DNA of 29,526 bases from the IMG/VR virus record IMGVR_UViG_3300025849_000151, positions 1 to 29,526 of that record; one strand, given 5' to 3'. Source of the stretch: a virus. Below the pieces are notes generated by a model. The model was not told the origin of the DNA. It ran no database searches and was given only the letters and a program-made list of their open reading frames with translations. Both the position numbers and the translations under genes were made by a program. Positions 15,442-25,174 of this stretch are shown here, in pieces (position 1 is the first letter of the stretch; the number at the start of each line of letters is the position of its first letter).

Positions 15442-18400
15442 TTATTTGCCGACTAATACTTCAACAATACCTTTTTCATTTCCTAATTTAGATGCAATTG
15501 CTTTCCCAATAACAGTTCCATATGCAGGGTTATTATCTACCATAGCATATCCTGGAATTGCACTTGTTACAAGCATGTCACCTTTATCTACAGAACCAAG
15601 TACTTTACAAGGTACACGACCTTGCAACGCAACACCTGTAACGTAGTCTCCTTCTAATGAACTATTCATCAAGTGTGCTGGATTAGTTGTAACAACTCCT
15701 GCAACTCTTTGATCACCTTTTTTATCTGTTAGTGTAACTTCAGCTTCCCCACCAAGTATAACTACTGTACCTGGTTCGTACTCTGCATCTCCTAAATAGT
15801 TTTCTGCTAAGTCAGCGTATTTTGCTGTAGTAGCTGTACCTGAGAATGTTGTAGCATAAACAGTACTCCAAGTTGATGTACTACTACCAATATTTCTTGT
15901 GCCAGATGGAATAATATTAGTATTAACACTACCGTTCATCGATATTGTATCTGCTCCAGCATTACCTAAAGTAACATTGCCTGTAAACGATCCTGTTGTA
16001 CCACTTATACTACCACCGGAATATGATGCACCACTTACAGCACCGCTGAATGTACCAGTTGTACCACTTACAGCACCGCTGAATGTACCAGTTGTACCAC
16101 TTATAGCACCACCTGAATAACTACCAGCTGTTAATGCTCCAGTAACTATCACTCCAGTATCCTGTGCTCTAAGTCTTTCAGCACCGCCAGTAACTAATAG
16201 TATTCTATCAGCTGCCGAGTTTGTAAAGCCGCCGCCAGCGCCAATACCAATACCAGTGCTGCCAGCGCCACCTTCACCTGGTGCTTCAATAAACGGAGCA
16301 TACAACCAGTTAGTTGACAGGAATGGATCACTTGCAAAGCTACTACCTGCCTGGAAACTACTTTGTGTAACATTAGTTGCACCTTGATCAATATTTCCTG
16401 GTATTTCTAATGTAGGATCAGTAGCACCAGTTGCTGTTAATATTGTTCCGCCACCTGGTGTACTAAATGTAAGTGTTCCGCCTGTTTCTGCTAATACAAC
16501 GTTGGTACTTGTACCGCCAACAATAATTGTGTTACCTTGTATTCCGCCTGTAGCAGATCTTCTAGCAATACTATTTGATGCCGACCCTGTACTAATTTGT
16601 GTTGTAGCATATATACCTTCTTCAAGTTGTACTAATGCTCTACCACTAAAGTTTTGATTGGCAGGTGATGTTGCTGTAGGTGTTCCAACTGCGCCGTTAG
16701 CGCCATCTACAATTGATGCAGATGAATTAAAGTTTGCAGCATTACTTGTTCCTTGTCTAACAACTCCTGTAACATATACTTTCTTTTCAGATACAACTTC
16801 ACCTTGTACAGTACCTTCGACAATAATACCAGAGCCTTGGTCTTGTACTAGTGTTTCTGCATTATCTAAAGTTACATTTGTACCAAATGTAATAATTTGT
16901 CCTGCTAGTAAAGTATTTTCACTGTTTTTAAAGTCATCGTCTTGTAGGCCAAATCCTTGATCAATTATTCTTTCAAACGGTACTGACTCAACATCTCCTG
17001 TTAAGGTATCACTATATCTTCCTAAAACATGTTCGCTATCGATAATTGATAACTTATCAAATCCTATTGCTCTATCTTTTAAACCAATGTATCCGCTTTC
17101 TTTAACTACTGTTATTACAGCACCTAAGGCTGTTTTTGTACCTTGTACACCATTAGTAAATGATGTTTTCTGTAAAATCTGCGAACCATCTACTACAAAC
17201 GGATCACTTGTTCTTACAATAACTATAGTATTATTAGCAATAGTGTTTACAACAGTACCAATATTTGTACCTTGATATAGATAGTCACCAGCTGAAAGTG
17301 TAAGACCAATATTTGTAGTTATTTGAATTTCATGTGTTAAATGATCAGAATCAAATGATGCTAATCCTCTATTTCCCTGGCCAGTATCATCATTACTACC
17401 AAATAGTCCTGTGCTTTGTACACGTGGTTTTGCTCTTTCTAATAATAGTTTAGATTGCTGTATACTTGCATTAGTATTGATATCAGCATTTGTAATTGAG
17501 TCGTTTTGAATTTGGAAATCAATTTCTGAAATCGGATCAGTTAGTGCATCTTCAAATACAGATTTATTTCTTGTAATAGTATAATTGATTACACTAGTTG
17601 ATGCTTCCCTAGTATGACCAAGTTCTTCAAATGGTCCTCTAAGTATTGCAGCACTAACTGTTGATTTTGAAACAGTGCCTTTAATTCTATTATCTGTTAA
17701 CAAGAAGTCTGCACTTGCGCCTTGGAGTGCATAAAAAACAATCCATATATTATTGCCTGGTTCATTTTCTCCTACAATAGCATCAGTTTTTTGTACGAGA
17801 TCTACAATCTTACCAGACTTAACACCTGCTGGATCTGTAATGAAATCGTCTATTTGGAAAGTTTGACTACCAGCTGAATCACTTGGAACTTCAATTAATA
17901 TTTTTTTGATGCCAGTATATAAAAGTATATCGCCTTCTTCTGGTCTATTCTCTGAAGTATTTCTTAAAGATTCATAACTATCAAATTCTAGTACTCTATC
18001 ATCTACATATCCTTTGTTTGTAGCATCAGAACCACTTGTTGGATTTGCAAGGTTTTGAATCTTTTGATTACCAAGGAGTAAATCTCCTGTCATTTCTGCA
18101 CTACCACTTAGTGGCAAGTATCCTGGAGTAATTGCTCCTGAAACAACATTGTCGTTTTTGTCTCTACCCAAGCGTTTGTTAACATAGTTAACAACAGCAA
18201 ATTCTGTAGGTACAGCACCCTCTGACTCGTCTGTCATGTTGTCATCAATTGAGAACTCATCAACTTCAACACCCTTTTTAAATCCTAATCCGTTAGCATT
18301 AGTAATTGTAAGTTCACCTGAGAAACTAATTGATCCTTGTGCTTGGTCAACATTGAAATACTTACCTACACGGAAGAATCCAAATTGGTCAGTTGCCATC

Positions 18401-21400
18401 CAGAACACACGCCCTTTTCTTCTTTCCCAAACTTGAGCACTTTCAGCTGTTGGTGAGTCGGAATAAAATGCCGCCAATGAATTAACTGGTGGTCCTAACA
18501 ATACATTTGGATAGTTACTATCGTTAAATCCACCTGTACCAATTTGAGTAAAGTCATGTGATGTAGCTCTACATAATGAAATTGCTACAGTAATCTCTGC
18601 TGTAGTTAATTTAGGTAACGCTGCTATTAGATTTATTTGGTCTGTTGGCAATGCCTGTGCTAAACCAGTTCCGCTAGGAGTTGTAATATCTAATACTGGT
18701 GTTGCTTCAATTGTAAGAATTGCTGCACCAGTGTCAGAAACAGTACCTGTTGTTCCTGCACTCGCTGCTGCTGTTGGTTTAATAATATCACCTACAGCAT
18801 ATGTAATACCACTTGTTCCTGCAACAGTATTCCAATTAGTATTTCCTAAAGCCTCAATTTTATATTCTCTTCCGTCAGTAATAATATTTACAGGGTCTAT
18901 AGCAGTTGTATCTAAAGCATAGTTTGATATTTGATGTGTACGTCCTGCCCAACTAAAGATCATGCCGCCAGTATATCCTGCATCGCCTGGTTGTTTGCCT
19001 GCTATATCTCTTGTTAATCTTGTAATATCGCCTGGTATTAATTTTGTTTGCTCAAGAAGCGTTCTTCTAATAGCAATTTGTGTATCGCCAATTGCACTTC
19101 CTTTACCGCCTGTAAGATTAGCAATATCAATTGGTATTTCAATTGTATCAAACTTTTGGTCAAACGTAGCAATAATACTATCAGCATCTAATGGGTTACC
19201 AAAGTTATCTGCATTTGCAAATGCAATTGAACGATATGTTATATCATCAGATTCGTCAAAGTTAATAGCAGTACTTGGTCTTGTTGCAATTGCTTGCTGA
19301 TCTCTAATACCGTCAAACTGGTGTGTAGTAGCATATCTAAATTCAACAAATGTTCCGTTTGGAATAGTTTCTTTAATTTTATTAAAGAATTGTCCGTTGT
19401 CACCTTCTGCTGTACCCTGTATTTGTAATCTATAAACAGTGTTATTAAACACACCATCAGTTGGTGTAGATGTTGTATCAATTGACACAGCACTAATATT
19501 ATACTTTAATGACCCTACAGCGGACGAGTGATGAACAACAACTTCTGATCCAGGTAACGGAACAGTTTTTAAATCATATACATAGAGACTACTAGCATCT
19601 AGTATGTTGGTATTGTCACCACCTTGTAAAAATGTTACAGTCTTAGCTGGCATTGACATATCATGTTCGTACACAACTTGATCTGGGATTTCGTTTGGAT
19701 CTGCTCCTTCAGCAACTAGGCCAAACTTACCATAACCATTTGATCCTGTTGTTGATCTAATTTCTGAACCGTTTTTGGCATAGTATGCTGCTTGACAGTA
19801 GTATGTAAACATACTAACCATTTCTGAAAACGCACCGTTATTAGTTACAAGTGCATAACCCAAATCGTTAATTTGAGTAAAGTCGTTACCTAGTATTGAT
19901 CTGTTACCAGCTGTTTGCAAGTATACAGTTCTTTCTACTTGACCTGTATTTTCTTCAAATAACGAAGGATCATATCCTTGTCCGTTATTTGAGTTTTTAT
20001 CAAGATAAAGTTTACACCAACCATTACCACTATCGTAATCAGATATAGCATTAACTTGGAAACGTCTACCTTCTATGTAGAACGGACAAGGCAATTCTGG
20101 AGGTCTATTAAATAGTCCTTGACCTTCTTCTGAGCGTACCCAGATTACAAAATCACTTTCTCTGCCTGATACCGAACTTCCATCGCCTTCGGGGTCAATA
20201 GTTTCTGGAACATATGCAGGCAAGTTACCAACATACGCATCAACAAACATACCACCAGCAAACGTCTTTGCGTTAATACTTTTACTGAAACTTGATCCAA
20301 CTTGGATGTATGGTGACTTAGTAAGAATTTGTCCTTCCGGATCAAGCACAGCCATAAATCCGCCATGACCTTGAACAGTCATGTTTTGTATTCTAGTAGC
20401 ATCGTTCATTAAGAACACATCCATCTCGTCATTACGTTTTGGAGGGTTATATCTACGATCAAATGCAAATACAATTTTATTAATTAAGTTAGTAATAATT
20501 GCACTAGTTTGTGCTTCGCCTACACCGTATCTAAAGTCAGGAGCAATATAACTAGCATCAGATGGTGTTTGCCAAATATCAGCTGGGGGATATGCGCCTT
20601 GTATTAATCTTCCAGCAATAATAGCAATATACTTGATTGCATTTTTAGTTGCATTTTCTTGTCCACCAAAGCCACCTAAACTTGTTTTAGTAATATAACT
20701 ATCGTAATATTGACCTTGTGTTTCTGTACTAAACTCATCTCCGCCTCTTAATAGATCTTTAATTAATCCGTCTACAATTAGGCCAACATCTCTTCTACAT
20801 TTTTCTCTTCTGTAATTCAATCCTGCATTAGTATCCATTACACTAACAGCATTAGTTTCAATAGATGTAGTTGCACCATCGATGCCATTCTTAGCACCAA
20901 CTAGAGCTGTATCTTCGCTAATAATATTTGGCAATGTACTTGCATTTAAGCTAAGTAGATTATTATTTTCAAGTTGTGTTTTTATAATATTAATAAGTGT
21001 AGTAGTGTTTGTTACTTCAGTTGATGTAGCATTACTACCAGAACTTACAACACTTTCTGTATTTCCTGTTGTTGGTGTTACACTATTACCTAATAAGATA
21101 TCTTCAATAACACTAGTTAATCTAGTAAGTGCATTAATAGTTTCTAGTCTAGTTGTAATTTCTAAACGTAACACTCCGTCAACAAATAGATTTTTAGCAA
21201 ACTCTCTAGTTCCAAAGTTCCCGCCGTATAATATATCATTGGATAGTGCATCAACAAGTTCACCAAAGTCTCTACGTCTAATTGCTTCATTAAAATATTT
21301 TCTAGGAGCAATTGATTTTAGATATGCCAAACCTTCTTCAGCTAAGAATGTTTTATTATTTTGTAATCTTACTACAGCATCATCTGCATTAGGACTCAAT

Positions 21401-24387
21401 GGTGATACCGGAGTTGGTAATACTAATGCATTAACAGCTATGTCTGTATCTAACACACCATTATTCATAATGTCAATAACTTCGTTTATTGCAGCATTTA
21501 CCCTTGATGTAGCTAGTGTTGAACTAACTACAGCTGGTAAACCTGTAATAATTCTTTTTGCTTCATTAAGACCAAACGTCCATAGTGTTTTTAATTCTGT
21601 ATCTAAGTATATGCTATTTGAACGCTGAAATCTTTGTCCAAAGTATCTTGCATTAAAGTTAGTACCAAATACTATATCGTATGTAATTCCTGTAACAAGA
21701 GCAAATAAGTCATCACCAAACTGTACTTTATCATATAGTATATCAGCTACATTAGTATCAATATAGGAGATAATTTCTTCAGCTATAAATAGTTTGTTTT
21801 CTTTAAGTATTGCAGCAGCCGCCAAATATTGTCCAGCATTGATTACTTTAATACCAACGTTTTGTTCTTTTTCAGGATCTGCCAGATAATGATATCCAAA
21901 GTAGCCTTGCCATTCACCTGTTTGATTATAGAAACGTGAACCAGCATTAGCTGTTTCAAGACCATCAAAGTATTTGTCACGATAGATATAAGTCTTTGCC
22001 CATTTAGATTGTGATACTCTACTTTTTGGACGTACAATTACACGTCTAAATTCATCACCTCTAACAGTAACGTTTGGTGGAAGTTTAATAGGATAGTCTT
22101 CTTCATATTGACCAGTTTCAACCATGATACCAATTTGTTTTTGATATACAAAGTTACCAAATTCTAATGCTTCTCCTGCAATAAAATCAATTGGCTTTAA
22201 AAGATGTAGTTTAATTAAATCGTAATTTCCACCACTACTATCGGCTTCTGTTATATTTTCTACAATTCGTCCTTGCGCCCCGGAAATTTTACCAACAACA
22301 ACTTTACCTGGTCTAATATCTAAATGTTGATCTAATGCTGTTAATGATCCATTGTTAACTTGTAGGTTATATGAACGACCTTGTACTGTTCTAGATCCTG
22401 CATCAATACCGTCTTCAATAATTTCAACTATTAAATCAAATCTATTTCTGACTTCTTGTCTTTCAAGTGCTCCTGTTGGAAGCGCAAGGCTATCAGTAAA
22501 TTGTTTATCGTCTGTTTGGAAAACAAGTCCTGAAACACCGCCACTACTGTATGCTGTAAATGCAAGACTGTTAACTGGTATTTCTAGTGCCTCATCTGTA
22601 AAAATTTCAAACTGTGTAGCTGATACTGGCTTCACATAATAGAATGTATCATTAACTTCAGTCATTCCAACAATGTCTGTCATCTTAACAATGTTCTTTG
22701 ATTCTAAACCGTGTGCAACTGAAGTTGTAACTCTACAAATTAAACTTTGACTAATATTACTAATTGCTACTTGTTTGTAAGGACGATTTAATAATATGTA
22801 ATCAGATACATAATCTCTCAATGTTTGAATGTGATCTACAGTCTGTGTTAATTGACGAGTGATTGCAATTCTAGAACTTGCACTAGCATAATAACGCTCA
22901 CCAGCAATACGTGTTAAGCTGTTTGCTGTTGCTAACACTGAACTTTGACTTCTATTGATATCAAACGCAATAGAATCAAGCATTAATCCAGTATCTCTTT
23001 CACATAAATCTACATCATAATCAAAAGTTGGGTATTTGTATTTTAGATATGCTGTAAGTTCTTTAATTAAGAATGCTCTGTTTTTAGTAATAAGTGTTCG
23101 TGTTTCGTTAAACAATGCTCCATCAATAGCTGCACCTACTACGTCTGCATTTGCTTCTGCCGAATCTCGTGTAATAGTTTGCATATACGGACCAGGTTCA
23201 ATCTGTGATGCTTTCATCATTTCTTCTGCACGTTGTGCAGCCGCATTGATTGATCTAAATGCATAGCTAGGAGAAGTACCTTCTTTACCAGCTGGAACAC
23301 CACGCATAGTATCATCACCTGAAGTAGATACATATAAATTTGTTGGCGAACTATATGACGTATTATCTACGTAAAATTTTGTTGCAGCTTGTAAGTCTTC
23401 ATCAGTAGTTGCAAGACCGGATAACTCACCAGGACTATCACTAAGTATTAGCGGTCCTGTCATAGTATCGCCTTGGCGTCTTACAATTGATTTTCTTGGT
23501 ATTGCTTGATTGTCTAACCATAATCCAGCTAAAGTTGTATCATACGCTGCATCAGTAAATGTATGAATATCATCTGGATCAATAGTATGTGTAATATATG
23601 CTTTATCAGTATCTGCTAGTGCGCCTGATTTAGTTCTATGCACACTTAGAGTATCAGCATTTACAAATCTAATGTAGTAAGTTGTTCCGCTTACTATAGA
23701 ACTTGGATCTGTATCTTCTGCTTTAAATACAAATGCTGTTCCGTCAACTGACTTAGTATATCCATGCCCTGCAAGAACAATATTACCATCTGAATAACTT
23801 GACACTGTTATTATGTAATCAGTATCTTCAATAGTAGCCGGCTCGTCTCCAATACGTAATGGCCTATCACCAGCAACATATCTAGCGTCAGCAAAGCCTT
23901 TTGTAATTACAAGATCATCTACTGTAATATCTGCACGGTCCGGTGAAAGATTGTGCTTACCATTCCATTCATCAACAGCATCCTGATCAATTGCTACTCC
24001 GGCAATACCATATCCTTGAGCATGTAAGCCTCCCCCTAGTGCTGGTCTATCGTCACCTGCTACATTTCTAAAGGTTGTCTTAAGAATAAGATTATCGCCA
24101 TCGCGTTCAACAGTAATACTATCTGCAGCGCCGCCGTCCGCAACATCACTTACTAAATTAAATAGCCCTATAACTGGACCGTCTGCTGTTGGTATACTAT
24201 ATAGTACTTTGTCACTTACTAGTGTGTTAGGTGTATCACCTAACGTAGTAAAACTAATACTTCCCCCTACACCAAATGCTGCATATAATTCTTGAAAGTT
24301 TTCGTTTACTTTACGAAAGGATTCTCTAATACTATCGCCAGTACCGTCATTACCCTCTACACCAATATCAATATCTAGTTTTGCCAT
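15442..24387 (-). CDS. Giant tail-fibre/virion protein, 2,981 aa
   Basis: The largest gene in the window, in one unbroken frame. The N-terminus (~10-38: GNDGTGDSIRESF, KVNENFQELYAAF) is the docking-like module shared with neighbours. Residues from ~350 (NLYVSTSGDDTMRG, YAFRSINAA) and again VRGDEFRRVIVRP and ATRIQNMTVQGHGGF look like parallel beta-helix segments of surface-binding fibres. Three related segments (YDVDLCERDTGLMLDSI, LAYLKSIAPRKYFN and NYRREKCRRDVGLIVDGL) suggest internal duplication. The end has Ser/Gly/Thr repeats (~2,760-2,800), then TAKYADLAENYLGD and a VAGVVTTNPAHL domain resembling C-terminal fibre maturation domains. It should be a long host-recognition fibre or baseplate-attached protein. 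Confidence 0.85.
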   Translation of the reverse strand: MAKLDIDIGVEGNDGTGDSIRESFRKVNENFQELYAAFGVGGSISFTTLGDTPNTLVSDKVLYSIPTADGPVIGLFNLVSDVADGGAADSITVERDGDNLILKTTFRNVAGDDRPALGGGLHAQGYGIAGVAIDQDAVDEWNGKHNLSPDRADITVDDLVITKGFADARYVAGDRPLRIGDEPATIEDTDYIITVSSYSDGNIVLAGHGYTKSVDGTAFVFKAEDTDPSSIVSGTTYYIRFVNADTLSVHRTKSGALADTDKAYITHTIDPDDIHTFTDAAYDTTLAGLWLDNQAIPRKSIVRRQGDTMTGPLILSDSPGELSGLATTDEDLQAATKFYVDNTSYSSPTNLYVSTSGDDTMRGVPAGKEGTSPSYAFRSINAAAQRAEEMMKASQIEPGPYMQTITRDSAEANADVVGAAIDGALFNETRTLITKNRAFLIKELTAYLKYKYPTFDYDVDLCERDTGLMLDSIAFDINRSQSSVLATANSLTRIAGERYYASASSRIAITRQLTQTVDHIQTLRDYVSDYILLNRPYKQVAISNISQSLICRVTTSVAHGLESKNIVKMTDIVGMTEVNDTFYYVKPVSATQFEIFTDEALEIPVNSLAFTAYSSGGVSGLVFQTDDKQFTDSLALPTGALERQEVRNRFDLIVEIIEDGIDAGSRTVQGRSYNLQVNNGSLTALDQHLDIRPGKVVVGKISGAQGRIVENITEADSSGGNYDLIKLHLLKPIDFIAGEALEFGNFVYQKQIGIMVETGQYEEDYPIKLPPNVTVRGDEFRRVIVRPKSRVSQSKWAKTYIYRDKYFDGLETANAGSRFYNQTGEWQGYFGYHYLADPEKEQNVGIKVINAGQYLAAAAILKENKLFIAEEIISYIDTNVADILYDKVQFGDDLFALVTGITYDIVFGTNFNARYFGQRFQRSNSIYLDTELKTLWTFGLNEAKRIITGLPAVVSSTLATSRVNAAINEVIDIMNNGVLDTDIAVNALVLPTPVSPLSPNADDAVVRLQNNKTFLAEEGLAYLKSIAPRKYFNEAIRRRDFGELVDALSNDILYGGNFGTREFAKNLFVDGVLRLEITTRLETINALTRLTSVIEDILLGNSVTPTTGNTESVVSSGSNATSTEVTNTTTLINIIKTQLENNNLLSLNASTLPNIISEDTALVGAKNGIDGATTSIETNAVSVMDTNAGLNYRREKCRRDVGLIVDGLIKDLLRGGDEFSTETQGQYYDSYITKTSLGGFGGQENATKNAIKYIAIIAGRLIQGAYPPADIWQTPSDASYIAPDFRYGVGEAQTSAIITNLINKIVFAFDRRYNPPKRNDEMDVFLMNDATRIQNMTVQGHGGFMAVLDPEGQILTKSPYIQVGSSFSKSINAKTFAGGMFVDAYVGNLPAYVPETIDPEGDGSSVSGRESDFVIWVRSEEGQGLFNRPPELPCPFYIEGRRFQVNAISDYDSGNGWCKLYLDKNSNNGQGYDPSLFEENTGQVERTVYLQTAGNRSILGNDFTQINDLGYALVTNNGAFSEMVSMFTYYCQAAYYAKNGSEIRSTTGSNGYGKFGLVAEGADPNEIPDQVVYEHDMSMPAKTVTFLQGGDNTNILDASSLYVYDLKTVPLPGSEVVVHHSSAVGSLKYNISAVSIDTTSTPTDGVFNNTVYRLQIQGTAEGDNGQFFNKIKETIPNGTFVEFRYATTHQFDGIRDQQAIATRPSTAINFDESDDITYRSIAFANADNFGNPLDADSIIATFDQKFDTIEIPIDIANLTGGKGSAIGDTQIAIRRTLLEQTKLIPGDITRLTRDIAGKQPGDAGYTGGMIFSWAGRTHQISNYALDTTAIDPVNIITDGREYKIEALGNTNWNTVAGTSGITYAVGDIIKPTAAASAGTTGTVSDTGAAILTIEATPVLDITTPSGTGLAQALPTDQINLIAALPKLTTAEITVAISLCRATSHDFTQIGTGGFNDSNYPNVLLGPPVNSLAAFYSDSPTAESAQVWERRKGRVFWMATDQFGFFRVGKYFNVDQAQGSISFSGELTITNANGLGFKKGVEVDEFSIDDNMTDESEGAVPTEFAVVNYVNKRLGRDKNDNVVSGAITPGYLPLSGSAEMTGDLLLGNQKIQNLANPTSGSDATNKGYVDDRVLEFDSYESLRNTSENRPEEGDILLYTGIKKILIEVPSDSAGSQTFQIDDFITDPAGVKSGKIVDLVQKTDAIVGENEPGNNIWIVFYALQGASADFLLTDNRIKGTVSKSTVSAAILRGPFEELGHTREASTSVINYTITRNKSVFEDALTDPISEIDFQIQNDSITNADINTNASIQQSKLLLERAKPRVQSTGLFGSNDDTGQGNRGLASFDSDHLTHEIQITTNIGLTLSAGDYLYQGTNIGTVVNTIANNTIVIVRTSDPFVVDGSQILQKTSFTNGVQGTKTALGAVITVVKESGYIGLKDRAIGFDKLSIIDSEHVLGRYSDTLTGDVESVPFERIIDQGFGLQDDDFKNSENTLLAGQIITFGTNVTLDNAETLVQDQGSGIIVEGTVQGEVVSEKKVYVTGVVRQGTSNAANFNSSASIVDGANGAVGTPTATSPANQNFSGRALVQLEEGIYATTQISTGSASNSIARRSATGGIQGNTIIVGGTSTNVVLAETGGTLTFSTPGGGTILTATGATDPTLEIPGNIDQGATNVTQSSFQAGSSFASDPFLSTNWLYAPFIEAPGEGGAGSTGIGIGAGGGFTNSAADRILLVTGGAERLRAQDTGVIVTGALTAGSYSGGAISGTTGTFSGAVSGTTGTFSGAVSGASYSGGSISGTTGSFTGNVTLGNAGADTISMNGSVNTNIIPSGTRNIGSSTSTWSTVYATTFSGTATTAKYADLAENYLGDAEYEPGTVVILGGEAEVTLTDKKGDQRVAGVVTTNPAHLMNSSLEGDYVTGVALQGRVPCKVLGSVDKGDMLVTSAIPGYAMVDNNPAYGTVIGKAIASKLGNEKGIVEVLVGK
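16031..16096 (-). repeat. 33-bp perfect tandem repeat, two copies, in the giant fibre gene
   Basis: Two identical 33-bp copies (16031-16063 and 16064-16096) with degenerate partial copies on both sides. Each encodes 11 residues of the GTTGTFSGAVS type, so copy changes keep the frame. It lies in the fibre's Gly/Ser/Thr-rich neck just before the C-terminal domain and could vary the length of that neck by slippage or recombination. Confidence 0.9.
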
Positions 24388-24407
24388 TTATAAATGCTCC
24401 GATTATC

Positions 24408-24767
24408 TTATATTATTTCTGGAATGGTATCCATATCAAAATTTACACTAACACCACATCCACAACTGCTTTGTGCATTAGGATTCTGTATATCAAACAT
24501 AGCACTCATAATGTCTTTTTTGTAGTTAATTACTGTTCCTACAAGAAACATTACACTGTGTGTTCCTATTACTAAATTGCCCAATCCTGTGTTAATAACT
24601 TCGTCGTTGTCTTCTATTTCATCTTCTGAAAGTATTGTTTGCCATTCGTATTCAAAGCCTGCACATCCGCCACCTTTTACATTTAATGTAACAGCATAGC
24701 ACTGATTTTCCTCACAAATTGTGTTGATTTGATGTTTTGCTTGGTCTGTTAGTGTACAAATAGTCAT
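24408..24767 (-). CDS. A-type Fe-S cluster carrier (IscA/ErpA/HesB-like)
   Basis: 119 residues. The three cluster-binding cysteines of the family are present: Cys35 in KGGGCAGFEYEW, and Cys102 and Cys104 in SSCGCGVSV. Length is close to bacterial IscA/ErpA. It would carry and hand over Fe-S clusters in the cytoplasm. It sits at the head of the late structural unit, with a late-promoter element 27 bp before its ATG and the giant fibre gene directly downstream, so its expression is likely late. HesB/IscA homologues are known in T4-like cyanophages. Confidence 0.9.
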   Translation of the reverse strand: MTICTLTDQAKHQINTICEENQCYAVTLNVKGGGCAGFEYEWQTILSEDEIEDNDEVINTGLGNLVIGTHSVMFLVGTVINYKKDIMSAMFDIQNPNAQSSCGCGVSVNFDMDTIPEII

Positions 24768-24786
24768 TCTTTACCTTCCTTATCAG

Positions 24787-24794
24787 TATTTATC
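24787..24794 (-). promoter_or_regulatory. Late-promoter-like element GATAAATA
   Basis: GATAAATA on the minus strand, 27 bp before the ATG of the IscA-like gene. It probably also drives the giant fibre gene, which follows after 20 bp. Confidence 0.75.
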
Positions 24795-24803
24795 GTATTG
24801 TTT

Positions 24804-24809
24804 TATAAT
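24804..24809 (+). promoter_or_regulatory. Possible -10 box (TATAAT) for the zinc-ribbon gene
   Basis: A perfect TATAAT on the plus strand 19 bp before the ATG at 24828. The matching -35 position (24781-24786, TATCAG) is poor. A TGTAAATA at 24815-24822 also resembles the late motif but is only 13 bp from the ATG. Which is used cannot be told from sequence. Confidence 0.35.
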
Positions 24810-24827
24810 CTTAATGTAAATATAGTT

Positions 24828-25115
24828 ATGTTTATAAGAGAATTTAAAAAGCAAAGTCGGCATGTACGTAAAAGCAAAACAGGCAAGGAACACGCCTACA
24901 AGCGTGAACAAACTGTATGTGTGTTTAGATGTGATAACTGTGATACAGAGTTCGAACGTGCCAGAGGAAGTATGGATCCTAAGCGCCTAAGTAATTCCTA
25001 CTTTCACGTATGTAAGAACTGTGATAGTAAGACTTTTGCTCAGAAAAAAGGCGTAGAACAAAAGCAAAAATGGAATATGACTGCTAGTAGTTCTACACCT
25101 ATAAGTAAGTTGTAG
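24828..25115 (+). CDS. Small zinc-ribbon protein, 95 aa
   Basis: From the ATG at 24828 (MFIREFKKQSRHVRKSK); a TTG ten codons upstream is less likely. Two CxxC pairs, CDNC (35-38) and CKNC (62-65), form a probable treble-clef or zinc-ribbon site. The N-terminus and C-terminal half are very basic. That suggests nucleic-acid binding, but no specific family is recognised. One of only three plus-strand genes in the window, divergent from the IscA-like gene. Confidence 0.8.
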   Translation: MFIREFKKQSRHVRKSKTGKEHAYKREQTVCVFRCDNCDTEFERARGSMDPKRLSNSYFHVCKNCDSKTFAQKKGVEQKQKWNMTASSSTPISKL

Positions 25116-25146
25116 TTCTTTTTTATACTATTGTCTTATAAAATTT

Positions 25147-25154
25147 AGTAAATA
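25147..25154 (+). promoter_or_regulatory. Late-promoter-like element AGTAAATA
   Basis: AGTAAATA on the plus strand, 28 bp before the ATG at 25175. It shares the TAAATA core and spacing of the minus-strand elements, which supports a functional late promoter on this strand. Confidence 0.55.
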
Positions 25155-25174
25155 CTAATTCAAAAGGAGAAATT

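Noticed and set aside
20882-21628. A 248-codon open frame on the plus strand inside the giant fibre gene
   Set aside because: It lies wholly antisense to a continuous 2,981-codon gene. Its composition (runs of Ser, Val, Leu) is that of a complementary shadow, and it has no ribosome site or protein motif.
24380-24400. TATAAATG at the start of the giant fibre gene, similar to a late promoter
   Set aside because: It overlaps the start codon itself, so a transcript from it could not carry the ATG; the promoter at 24787 explains expression.
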